From Tannerella sp. (GTDB lineage Bacteria > Bacteroidota > Bacteroidia > Bacteroidales > Tannerellaceae): 23,233 nucleotides of DNA. The notes below the pieces were generated by a model that saw only the letters and a list, made by a program, of their open reading frames with translations, had not been told where the DNA came from and ran no database searches. The translations under genes were made by a program, and so were the position numbers. Below are positions 7,885-15,750 of this stretch, in pieces (the first letter of the stretch is position 1; every line of letters starts with the position of its first letter). The DNA lies in NCBI GenBank assembly GCA_031289515.1, contig JAITPH010000173.1, forward strand, positions 1 to 23,233, written 5' to 3'.

Positions 7885-7906
7885 AATTTTATTTCACAAT
7901 AAAATT
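7885..7906 (+). terminator. AT-only hairpin between dnaJ and purH
   Basis: AATTTTATT (7885..7893) and AATAAAATT (7898..7906) form a perfect 9-bp stem with a TCAC loop directly after the dnaJ stop. The stem is all A/T and only a short T run follows, so termination would be weak. It also overlaps the purH -33 element. Confidence 0.35.
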
Positions 7907-7935
7907 GCCTTTTATAAAATAAATCCCTACTTTTG
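7905..7935 (+). promoter_or_regulatory. Bacteroidota-type promoter of the purH-mre operon
   Basis: TTG (7905..7907) and TACTTTTG (7928..7935) are separated by exactly 20 bases, a very good match to the Bacteroidota primary sigma promoter. The -7 box ends 25 bases before the purH start, so the leader is short. No later promoter of this type is visible before mreB. Confidence 0.75.
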
Positions 7936-7960
7936 TGCGGTTTATTATATGTAAGGCAAG

Positions 7961-9493
7961 ATGAAAGAGACTAAAAAAATAAAACGTGCATTGGTTTCCG
8001 TCTATCACAAGCAAGGATTGGAGGAGATTCTGAAGAAGTTGCATTCGGAAGGCGTTCTGTTCGTATCGACAGGCGGGACGCAACAATTTATCGAATCGTT
8101 AGGTATTCCGTGCGAAGCGGTAGAGACGCTCACCGGGTATCCGTCGATACTTGGCGGTCGCGTCAAGACCCTTCACCCAAAGGTTTTCGGCGGCATACTG
8201 ACGCGCCGCGACAATGAAGGCGACGACAGCCAGATACGTCAGTACTCGATACCGGAGATAGATTTGGTAATCGTCGATTTATATCCGTTCAAGGAAACCG
8301 TCGCTACGGACGCCGCAGAAGAGGATATAATCGAGAAGATAGATATAGGCGGAATATCGCTTATACGCGCAGCAGCAAAGAATTTCAAAGACGTCGTAAT
8401 CGTAGCTTCAAAAAACCAGTACGCGCCCCTGATGAAAATTTTGAACGAAAAAGGCGCTCAGACTGCAATCGACGAGCGCAGACGGTTTGCCAGGGAAGCG
8501 TTTGCCGTTTCGTCCGATTATGATTCGGCTATTTTCAATTATTTCGACGGCGACGACAGTTCGGCTTTCCGCGTGGCTGTCGACGGCGCGCAAGTGTTGC
8601 GTTATGGCGAGAATCCGCACCAGAAGGGCGTGTTCTACGGCGATTTCGACGCATTGTTCGAGAAAATCAACGGAAAGGAAATATCACACAACAACTTGCT
8701 CGACATTGATTCCGCCGTCGCGTTGATAGACGAGTTCGACGAACTTACGTTTGCCGTCCTGAAGCACAACAACGCCTGCGGCATAGCTTCGCGTCCGACC
8801 GTTCTTGAAGCGTGGACGGACGCTTTGGCGGGCGATCCGGTTTCGGCCTTCGGCGGTATTCTTGTTACTAACGCGCAAATAGACAAGGCGTCGGCAGAAG
8901 AAATAAACAAGATATTTTTCGAGGTCGTAATAGCTCCGGATTATACCGGCGATGCGCTTGCAGTCCTGATGCAGAAGAAAAACCGCATCATACTGAAAAG
9001 AAAGATTTCCGGCGGAGGCGGAGCACAGTCGAAACAGTTCCGTTCGCTGCTCAACGGAGTATTGGCGCAGGAACGCGATACGAGCATACAGACGGCTGCC
9101 GATCTTGAAAATATGACCGTAAAGAAGCCTTCGGAAGCGGAGATTTCGGATTTGCTGTTTGCAAACAAACTTGTAAAGCATAGCAAGTCGAACGCTATTA
9201 CATTAGTTAAAAACAGGCAGTTATGTGCAAGCGGGGTTGGGCAGACCTCCCGCGTGGACGCACTGAAGCAGGCGATAGAAAAAGCGCTTTCATTCAAGTT
9301 CGACCTCAAGGGTGCAGTTATGGCTTCCGATGCGTTTTTCCCTTTCCCCGACTGCGTGGAAATAGCTAAAGAAGCGGGTATTACAGCGGTAATACAGCCC
9401 GGAGGCTCGATTAACGACAAGTTGTCGGTAGAATTTTGCGACGCGCATGATTTGAGTATGGTTAAGACAGGTATACGACATTTCAAACATTAA
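7961..9493 (+). CDS. purH: Bifunctional AICAR formyltransferase/IMP cyclohydrolase PurH
   Basis: PurH catalyses the last two steps of de novo IMP synthesis in the cytoplasm: formylation of AICAR with 10-formyl-tetrahydrofolate, then ring closure. The 510-residue protein opens with the cyclohydrolase (MGS-like) domain, including STGGT, GRVKTLHPKVFGGIL and VDLYPF. The transformylase domain contains KHNNACG (268-274), matching the catalytic Lys-His pair of the family. It ends with FFPFPDCVEIA and IQPGGSINDK. All expected motifs are present. The mreB gene starts 18 bases downstream with no obvious promoter between, so purH appears to lead the cell-elongation operon. Confidence 0.97.
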   Translation: MKETKKIKRALVSVYHKQGLEEILKKLHSEGVLFVSTGGTQQFIESLGIPCEAVETLTGYPSILGGRVKTLHPKVFGGILTRRDNEGDDSQIRQYSIPEIDLVIVDLYPFKETVATDAAEEDIIEKIDIGGISLIRAAAKNFKDVVIVASKNQYAPLMKILNEKGAQTAIDERRRFAREAFAVSSDYDSAIFNYFDGDDSSAFRVAVDGAQVLRYGENPHQKGVFYGDFDALFEKINGKEISHNNLLDIDSAVALIDEFDELTFAVLKHNNACGIASRPTVLEAWTDALAGDPVSAFGGILVTNAQIDKASAEEINKIFFEVVIAPDYTGDALAVLMQKKNRIILKRKISGGGGAQSKQFRSLLNGVLAQERDTSIQTAADLENMTVKKPSEAEISDLLFANKLVKHSKSNAITLVKNRQLCASGVGQTSRVDALKQAIEKALSFKFDLKGAVMASDAFFPFPDCVEIAKEAGITAVIQPGGSINDKLSVEFCDAHDLSMVKTGIRHFKH

Positions 9494-9511
9494 TACACTT
9501 ATATAATTATT

Positions 9512-10534
9512 ATGGGATTATTCTCTTTTACTAAGGATATTGCAATAGACCTCGGTACTGCAAATACAATCATTATAAGCGACGACAAGATAGTAGTCGA
9601 CGCGCCGTCGGTTGTGGCGCTGGACGTACATTCCGACAAGGTGCTTGCCGTAGGCGTAGAGGCGCGGCTGATGTACGAACACGGTCATGACAAAATCAGA
9701 ACGATACGGCCTCTCGGCGACGGAGTGATAGCCGATTTTTATGCCGCCGAACAGATGATCAGGGGGATGATAAAAATGATAAATTTCAATAACAAATGGT
9801 TTTCGCCGCCTCTTCGCATCGTGATATGCGTACCGTCGGGGGCGACCGAAGTGGAACGCCGCGCCGTAAGGGATTCGTCCGAGCGGGCAGGCGGTCGCGA
9901 AGTTTATCTCATCGACGAGCCTATGGCCGCCGCCGTCGGTATCGGCATAGACGTCGAAGCTCCCGAAGGTCAAATGATAGTAGACATAGGCGGCGGCACG
10001 ACCGAAGTAGCCGTTATTTCGCTCGGCGGAATCGTTACCAAAACATCTATCAGGACTGCGGGCGATGTTTTTACGCGCGATATTATGGAATACATGCGTC
10101 GCCAGCACAATGTGAAAGTAGGCGAAGGCACGGCGGAGAGGATAAAAATAAATGTAGGCTCGGTGCTGACGTCGCTGGAAAATCCGCCCGACGACTTCAC
10201 CGTGGAAGGAGCCAATCAGATGACTTCGTTACCGATGAAAGTGCCTATTTCGTATCAGGAAATAGCGCATTGCCTCGACAAGTCGATACTGAAAGTAGAG
10301 GGGGCGATAATGAACACGCTCGAAAATACTCCTCCGGAGATATATTCCGATATTGTGCGCAACGGAATACATCTGACAGGCGGAGGCGCTTTGATGCGCG
10401 GATTGGAGAAACGTCTTACCGATAAGATTAATATCCGGTTTAGCGTTGCCGAAGACCCTCTGCGGGCTGTTGCACGCGGTACAGGCATCGCTTTGAAGAA
10501 TCTTAATAAATTCAACTTCCTGTACAGGAACTAA
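9512..10534 (+). CDS. mreB: Rod shape-determining actin homologue MreB
   Basis: MreB polymerises with ATP under the inner membrane and directs lateral peptidoglycan synthesis. The 340 residues show the actin-fold nucleotide motifs: phosphate 1 loop IAIDLGTANT near the N-terminus, phosphate 2 loop MIVDIGGGTTEVAVISLGG, and the adenosine motif HLTGGGALMRGLEKRL near the C-terminus. The N-terminus MGLFSFTKD is typical of the Bacteroidota form, without an added amphipathic helix beyond the hydrophobic GLFSF. Length is normal. It sits 18 bases after purH and 17 bases before mreC. Confidence 0.97.
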   Translation: MGLFSFTKDIAIDLGTANTIIISDDKIVVDAPSVVALDVHSDKVLAVGVEARLMYEHGHDKIRTIRPLGDGVIADFYAAEQMIRGMIKMINFNNKWFSPPLRIVICVPSGATEVERRAVRDSSERAGGREVYLIDEPMAAAVGIGIDVEAPEGQMIVDIGGGTTEVAVISLGGIVTKTSIRTAGDVFTRDIMEYMRRQHNVKVGEGTAERIKINVGSVLTSLENPPDDFTVEGANQMTSLPMKVPISYQEIAHCLDKSILKVEGAIMNTLENTPPEIYSDIVRNGIHLTGGGALMRGLEKRLTDKINIRFSVAEDPLRAVARGTGIALKNLNKFNFLYRN

Positions 10535-10551
10535 CACTCTAAAACCCGAAT

Positions 10552-11430
10552 ATGCAAAAGCTGCTGGCGTTCATTCTTGCTAAACGGCACTGGTTATTGT
10601 TCGTTTTCTGCGAAATAGTTTCGTTTGTGCTGATTTACAGAAACAACAATTACCAGTGGAACGTAATGTTGAGTTCGGCAAACGTGATTACCGGCAATAT
10701 CACGTCTGCGTCGACGGGAGTTCTTTCCTATCTCGACCTAAAAAAAACCAATCAGGAACTGCTTGAAAGCAACGGCCGGATGGAAATGGAAATTGTCCGC
10801 CTTCGCGAGCAGATCAATAACATGTCGGTCGGAAACACTTCGTTCGGCGGCGTTTTGCTTGACGATACCTCGTCGATCGACGGCGTCCTGCTCAATGATT
10901 ACAGATATAAAGCTATTCCGGCGGGCGTCATAAACAACAGCACGTTGTATATGAATAACTATATCACGATAAATAAGGGATACGACGACGGCATACGCCC
11001 CGATATGGGTGTCATTTCGCCGTTTGGCGTGGTCGGTATCGTGATGAAGACGAACAACAACTATTCGGTCATAATATCGCTGTTGAACGTCAAGTTGAAG
11101 ATAAACTGCAAAATCCGCAACACCGATTTTTTCGGAGCGTTGTCGTGGAAAGGCGGAGACGTGAAATATGCCTATCTCGAAGAGTTGCCGACCCATTCCA
11201 CGTTTCAGATAGGCGATACGGTGGTGACGAGCGGTTATTCGGCCGTTTTTCCGCCGGGAATCATGGTAGGCATAGTAGAATCGTTCGACAAGCAGCGGAA
11301 CGATAATTTTTACTCGCTGAAAGTGCGTCTGGCGACCGACTTCTATTCGCTAAACGCGCTTTGCGTCATAGATAACGAGACTCAGCAGCAACAACTGGAA
11401 ATAGAAAAGGAGGCGAAAAAGAATGATTAG
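10552..11430 (+). CDS. mreC: Rod shape-determining protein MreC
   Basis: MreC is a bitopic inner-membrane protein that links MreB to PBP2 in the elongasome. The 292-residue product has one N-terminal membrane segment (about 12-30), a coiled coil (about 62-92, including NQELLESNGRMEMEIVRLRE) and the periplasmic beta domain with ITINKGYDDGIRPDMGV, SPFGVVGIV and the late GDTVVTSGYSAVFPPGIMVG. The C-terminal tail (IEKEAKKND) is charged and its codons contain the ribosome binding site of mreD. The stop overlaps the mreD start by 8 bases. Confidence 0.95.
   Translation: MQKLLAFILAKRHWLLFVFCEIVSFVLIYRNNNYQWNVMLSSANVITGNITSASTGVLSYLDLKKTNQELLESNGRMEMEIVRLREQINNMSVGNTSFGGVLLDDTSSIDGVLLNDYRYKAIPAGVINNSTLYMNNYITINKGYDDGIRPDMGVISPFGVVGIVMKTNNNYSVIISLLNVKLKINCKIRNTDFFGALSWKGGDVKYAYLEELPTHSTFQIGDTVVTSGYSAVFPPGIMVGIVESFDKQRNDNFYSLKVRLATDFYSLNALCVIDNETQQQQLEIEKEAKKND
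11408..11413 (+). promoter_or_regulatory. Strong Shine-Dalgarno sequence for mreD
   Basis: AGGAGG lies 9 bases before the mreD ATG, inside the 3' end of mreC. Most starts in this window have no such site, so it stands out and supports the overlapping start. The same bases encode Lys-Glu-Ala in MreC, so coding constraint may contribute. Confidence 0.6.
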
Positions 11431-11941
11431 ACTTTGGTTTCGCATCATATTGTCAGCCGTGATAATGGTGCTATTGCAGACGCTTGTGTTGAACAATATC
11501 CATATATTCGGATTTGTTTCGCCGTTCATATATATATATGTAATAATGAAACTGCCTTTCGACGTGACGCGGTCGGGAATTATATTCGTATCGTTTCTGA
11601 TAGGGCTTGTAGTCGATATTTTTTCCAATACTTTGGGTCTTCATGCCGCCGCCTGCACGTTCATGGGATTCATGCGGATGCCGCTGCTCGAAAGGCTTTT
11701 CTTTCTTAAAGAATTTCCCGAAAGGAGCATTCCGTCGTTTAATCTGTTCGGATACGATAAATTCATCCGTTATACGCTCCTGCTTGTAGCTATTCATCAT
11801 GTTACTCTGTTTTTGATAGAATCGTTCAGCCTGTTTCAGCCCTTGCTGATGATAATACGAATGGTGACGAGCATTATGCTTACATCACTGATAATATTGA
11901 TTATAGAAGCATTTAATCCGGGGAAGAAGAAAAGTGTATAA
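11423..11941 (+). CDS. mreD: Rod shape-determining membrane protein MreD
   Basis: MreD is a small polytopic inner-membrane protein of the elongasome that works with MreC and the RodA-PBP2 synthase. The 172 residues are very hydrophobic, with about five likely helices, including RIILSAVIMVLLQTLVL, YIYVIMKLP onward, and IIFVSFLIGLVVDIFSNTLG. The GLVVDIFSNTLGLHAAACTF segment matches the conserved MreD core. It overlaps mreC by 8 bases and mrdA by 8 bases. Sequence conservation in this family is low, so position in the operon carries part of the assignment. Confidence 0.92.
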   Translation: MIRLWFRIILSAVIMVLLQTLVLNNIHIFGFVSPFIYIYVIMKLPFDVTRSGIIFVSFLIGLVVDIFSNTLGLHAAACTFMGFMRMPLLERLFFLKEFPERSIPSFNLFGYDKFIRYTLLLVAIHHVTLFLIESFSLFQPLLMIIRMVTSIMLTSLIILIIEAFNPGKKKSV

Positions 11942-13832
11942 TCAAAACCGAAAATATAACTATCAGGACCGGCGATATATAATTGCCGGCGGAGTAATAT
12001 TTTTGCTGTTTTTGTTTGTGCTGCGGCTTTTTTTTATGCAGATAATGAGCGATGAATACAAAAAAAATGCGGAAAGCAACGCTTTTCAGATACTCAAGCT
12101 GTATCCTTCGCGCGGCATTATTTACGACCGCAACGGCAAGTTGCTTGTCTACAACAGACCTTCGTATGACGTGATGATTGTCATGCGCGAGATAGTGCAA
12201 CCTTTCGATACGATAGATTTTTGTCGCACTCTGGGCATTACAAAAGAATATTTCGACAACCGGACGGCTACAATCAAAAACCGGAGCCTTAATCCGGGCT
12301 ATTCGCAATACGTGCCGCAAGTGTTCATGAATCAGCTTTCCGCAAACGAATATGGTATTTTTCAGGAGAAGTTGTATAAGTTTCCGGGTTTTTATATACG
12401 AAACCGTCCCTTGCGGGAGTATGGATTCGTGAACGGAGCAAACGTGCTCGGCAGCGTGGGCGAAGTAAACCGCGAAGATATAGATAACGACGACTATTAC
12501 GTGCAGCGCGACTATTCCGGCCGCTCCGGAGTAGAGCGTTCGTATGAAAAGATATTGCGCGGCGAGAAAGGCGAGGAAATACTGTTGCGCGACGCTCACG
12601 GACGCATCAAGGGAAAATATGAAGAAGGAAAGAACGACATAGCGCCTGTTTCGGGGAAAAATCTCACTTTGTCGATAGACATTGACTTGCAGGCTTACGG
12701 CGAAAAAATAATGGCAAACAAACTTGGTGCGATAGTGATGATTGAGCCTTCGACCGGCGAGGTGTTATGTATGGTTTCGTCGCCTACATACGACCCAAGT
12801 CTGCTGAACGGCCATCAGCGGGGCGCGAATTATGAGATACTCCGGAACAACCCGCAGCGACCGCTGGTCGACCGTTCGATAATGGGCTTTTACCCTCCCG
12901 GCTCGACTTTCAAACCGGCTCAGGGGCTTATATTTTTGCAGGAAAACGTGGTGACAAAAGAGAAGACATATTTGTGCTCAAGCGGTTATCCCTATCTTGG
13001 CGGGCATCCGAAATGTCACTTTCACGATTCGCCGCTTTCGCTCGTTCCCGCGCTGGCTACTTCGTGCAACTCGTATTTTTGCTGGGGTTTGCATGAAATG
13101 CTCGACAATCGCTCGCGCTATAAAACGGTGCAGGAAGCATTCGAGGCATGGAAGAATTATATCGTTTCGATGGGTTTCGGGTATCCTCTGGGAATAGATT
13201 TGCCAAGCGAAAAAAGAGGTTTCATACCCAACAGCAAGGGATACGACAAGGCATACAACCGACGCTGGAATTCGAGCAGTATCATATCCATTTCCATAGG
13301 TCAGGGCGAGATAAGCGCGACGCCGCTTCAGATATGCAATCTTGCCGCTACGATAGCCAATCGCGGCTATTATTATCCGCCTCATGTCGTGCATGAAATA
13401 CAGGACTTGAATCTTGACGCGCAATATACTCAAAAAAAGGATACCGGGGTAAATCCCGAATACTATGAAACAATTGTTGAAGGAATGCGTGCGGCTGTCT
13501 TGTACGGCACTTGCACCGGTTTGTATCTGCCCGGCATTGAGGTGTGCGGCAAGACCGGAACAGTGCAAAATCCGCACGGACGCGACCATTCGGCAAGTAT
13601 TTCCTTTGCGCCGAAAGACAATCCCAAGGTGGCTATTGCGGTCTATGTCGAGAACGGCGGTTACGGTGCGACGGTTGCCATTCCGCTTGCAAAACTGATG
13701 CTTGAGAAATATCTCTACGGCGACATATTGGCGGCAGACAGATGGCTTGAATACAAGATGCTTAACTGGAGCACGCTTCCGGGTTCGATTAATTATATTA
13801 AAAAGACGGAGGAGGAAAGCGATGCCGAATAA
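11934..13832 (+). CDS. mrdA: Penicillin-binding protein 2 (elongation transpeptidase)
   Basis: PBP2 crosslinks peptidoglycan during rod elongation together with RodA. The 632-residue class B PBP has one N-terminal membrane anchor (about 16-38), a dimerisation/pedestal region (about 50-220) and a transpeptidase domain with all three motifs: STFK (324-327, nucleophile S324), SCN (377-379) and KTG (540-542). The start is GTG, with an in-frame TAG ten codons upstream (11904) and no ATG before the membrane helix, so the GTG is well supported. It overlaps mreD by 8 bases and rodA by 11 bases, consistent with coupled translation of the synthase pair. Confidence 0.96.
   Translation: MYNQNRKYNYQDRRYIIAGGVIFLLFLFVLRLFFMQIMSDEYKKNAESNAFQILKLYPSRGIIYDRNGKLLVYNRPSYDVMIVMREIVQPFDTIDFCRTLGITKEYFDNRTATIKNRSLNPGYSQYVPQVFMNQLSANEYGIFQEKLYKFPGFYIRNRPLREYGFVNGANVLGSVGEVNREDIDNDDYYVQRDYSGRSGVERSYEKILRGEKGEEILLRDAHGRIKGKYEEGKNDIAPVSGKNLTLSIDIDLQAYGEKIMANKLGAIVMIEPSTGEVLCMVSSPTYDPSLLNGHQRGANYEILRNNPQRPLVDRSIMGFYPPGSTFKPAQGLIFLQENVVTKEKTYLCSSGYPYLGGHPKCHFHDSPLSLVPALATSCNSYFCWGLHEMLDNRSRYKTVQEAFEAWKNYIVSMGFGYPLGIDLPSEKRGFIPNSKGYDKAYNRRWNSSSIISISIGQGEISATPLQICNLAATIANRGYYYPPHVVHEIQDLNLDAQYTQKKDTGVNPEYYETIVEGMRAAVLYGTCTGLYLPGIEVCGKTGTVQNPHGRDHSASISFAPKDNPKVAIAVYVENGGYGATVAIPLAKLMLEKYLYGDILAADRWLEYKMLNWSTLPGSINYIKKTEEESDAE
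13808..13815 (+). promoter_or_regulatory. Strong Shine-Dalgarno sequence deciding the rodA start
   Basis: GGAGGAGG lies 6 bases before ATG 13822, within the mrdA coding region (Thr-Glu-Glu-Glu codons). It selects 13822 as the rodA start over an in-frame candidate at 13702, which would add 40 non-hydrophobic residues. Confidence 0.65.
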
Positions 13833-15273
13833 CAAGACAAGTATTTTGAAATCGGTTGACTGGACGACTATCGTCATGTATTTCATATTGATTGCAGGAG
13901 GCTGGATCAGTATATGCGGGGCGACTTACGATATCGACAATCCGTCTTTTTTCGGTACGACCGGTCGGTCGGGCATGCAATTGTTGTGGATAGGCATCTC
14001 GCTGGTCATTGTCTTTCTGATAATGATGCTCGACAAGAATTTCTTCGAGACTTTTGCCTATTTGATATATTTTCTGGCGATATTCGTACTTATTTTGACG
14101 ATATTCATAGCCCCCGATATCAAAGGCTCAAGATCATGGCTTGTGATAACGTCGTCGATACATTTGCAGCCGGCCGAATTTGCGAAGTTCGCCACAGCTC
14201 TGGCGCTTGCAAAATTCATTAACAAATATGAATTTAATTTGCTGACAATAAGGAATTTTGCTACGGCGTTGATGATTGTTTTTATTCCGATTATATGTAT
14301 AATAATGCAGAGCGAGACGGGTACGGCAATTGTTTTCCTTGCCTTTGCCTTTGTGCTTTATCGCGAAGGAATGTCGGGATACATATTGTTTACAAGTCTG
14401 TGCGCGGTGCTGTTTTTCATCGTCGAATTGAAGTATGAATCGGCGATATGGAACGAAACGCCGGTCGGCGAATTTATCGTAGCGTGTTTGATTCTGTCCG
14501 TAATGCTGTTTTTTGTCAGGTACATTTTCAAGGAGCGGAAGCCGGCTGTCGTTTTTATGTGTATCATAATCGTAGCGGGTATTGCGACGTATATTGCCTC
14601 ATTTTTTTACGTGTTCAATATTGTCTGGGTAGCAGTAGGTCTGATTGTCTGTTTTTCGATATATCTGGTACTGATTTCCGTAAAAAAGATTATCTGGAAG
14701 TACTCCATACTTTCGCTTTTTGCAATAATCTCGATAGGATACCTGTTTTCTGTGGATTACGTATTCAACGAGGTGCTGGCGCCGCATCAGCAACAGCGAA
14801 TCAAGGTGTCTTTGGGTATCGAGGACGACCCCGAAGGAGTGGGTTACAACGTCAAGCAATCGAAGATCGCAATAGGCTCCGGAGGCTTTATGGGAAAAGG
14901 TTTTCTGAACGGCACGCAGACGAAGTTGAAATATGTACCCGAACAGGATACCGATTTCATTTTTTGTATTATCGGCGAAGAGTTCGGCTTTTTAGGCTCG
15001 TTTTTGGCGCTTCTGGCTTACGGAATTTTTCTTTTGCGCCTCATTATTCTTGCCGAACGGCAGGATTCGGTGTTCGGAAGGGTCTATGGATACAGCGTTG
15101 TCTCGATATTCCTTTTTCACGTGGTAGTGAATATAGGCATGGTCTGCGGCATAACGCCTGTGATTGGAATACCGTTGCCGTTCTTCAGTTATGGAGGGTC
15201 TTCATTACTTGGTTTCACAATGCTGCTTTTCATCTTCGTGCGGATAGATTCGGGACGCAAGGAAAACATCTGA
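13822..15273 (+). CDS. rodA: Peptidoglycan glycosyltransferase RodA (SEDS family)
   Basis: RodA polymerises lipid II into glycan strands and partners with PBP2. From the ATG at 13822 (MPNNKTSILKSVDW) the protein has 483 residues with roughly ten or more membrane helices. SEDS landmarks are GSRSWLVITSSIHLQPAEFA early on, VGYNVKQSKIAIGSGGFMGKG with the following QTKLKYVPEQDTDFIFCIIG, and the C-terminal GIPLPFFSYGGSSLLGFTML. A middle hydrophobic region (about 180-320) is longer than in E. coli RodA, which I associate with Bacteroidota homologues. It is the last gene of the purH-mre run. Its stop lies 3 bases from the convergent gldH stop, leaving no room for a terminator between them. Confidence 0.95.
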   Translation: MPNNKTSILKSVDWTTIVMYFILIAGGWISICGATYDIDNPSFFGTTGRSGMQLLWIGISLVIVFLIMMLDKNFFETFAYLIYFLAIFVLILTIFIAPDIKGSRSWLVITSSIHLQPAEFAKFATALALAKFINKYEFNLLTIRNFATALMIVFIPIICIIMQSETGTAIVFLAFAFVLYREGMSGYILFTSLCAVLFFIVELKYESAIWNETPVGEFIVACLILSVMLFFVRYIFKERKPAVVFMCIIIVAGIATYIASFFYVFNIVWVAVGLIVCFSIYLVLISVKKIIWKYSILSLFAIISIGYLFSVDYVFNEVLAPHQQQRIKVSLGIEDDPEGVGYNVKQSKIAIGSGGFMGKGFLNGTQTKLKYVPEQDTDFIFCIIGEEFGFLGSFLALLAYGIFLLRLIILAERQDSVFGRVYGYSVVSIFLFHVVVNIGMVCGITPVIGIPLPFFSYGGSSLLGFTMLLFIFVRIDSGRKENI

Positions 15274-15276
15274 TTA

Positions 15277-15750
15277 TTAACGCGCTATTTCGATGAATAG
15301 ACCTATGTTTTCTATTCCTTTCAGTTTGTCGTCTCTCATTCCCTGTCTCACCGAGATTGTGTATTGTCCGGTTTCGGGGAAGCGGTATTCGTTTTTGAGC
15401 AGGAACTGGCTTTGGAAGAGGGTTATACCGTTTCCTTTCCATTTGCCGAAATCGTCGGCGAGCATACATTCTATCGTGTCGGTTACCGCAATCGAGCTGT
15501 CGCCGAATTGCTCCCCGCAAAACAGCCACAAGTTGCGGTAAGGATACGTATCGTTATTGCGCAATTGCAGGAAAACGTTGTACGGAACGGAGTTGTCGTT
15601 TATTTCAAATGTGAAGAAATACTCCGCCTGCTTGTCCCACACCTTGTTTTGTATGGGTTGAATCTTGTTGAATACGACGCCGTTGCCGCACGAGAAGCAA
15701 AAGCATGAAACGACGATTGACGTGATTAATAATCGTTTATACATTATCAT
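15277..15750 (-). CDS. gldH: GldH family lipoprotein
   Basis: This 157-residue protein has a lipoprotein signal with several cysteines; C21 in FCFSCGNGVVF is the most likely lipidated residue and C16 is an alternative. The mature part matches GldH as I know it: FNKIQPIQNKVWDKQ, a beta-rich core with NVFLQLRNNDTYPYRNLWLF, then QGMRDDKLKGIENIGLFIE at the end. GldH was defined in gliding motility and type IX secretion in Flavobacterium, but homologues persist in non-gliding Bacteroidales, where the role is unclear. The start ATG overlaps the stop of ricT (4 bases, 15747..15750), and an alternative in-frame ATG is two codons later. No other gld or por genes are in the window, so motility cannot be inferred. 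Confidence 0.85.
   Translation of the reverse strand: MIMYKRLLITSIVVSCFCFSCGNGVVFNKIQPIQNKVWDKQAEYFFTFEINDNSVPYNVFLQLRNNDTYPYRNLWLFCGEQFGDSSIAVTDTIECMLADDFGKWKGNGITLFQSQFLLKNEYRFPETGQYTISVRQGMRDDKLKGIENIGLFIEIAR

Noticed and set aside
13702..13821. Earlier in-frame start for rodA
   Set aside because: It would add 40 residues overlapping the PBP2 C-terminus and has no ribosome binding site, whereas GGAGGAGG precedes the ATG at 13822.
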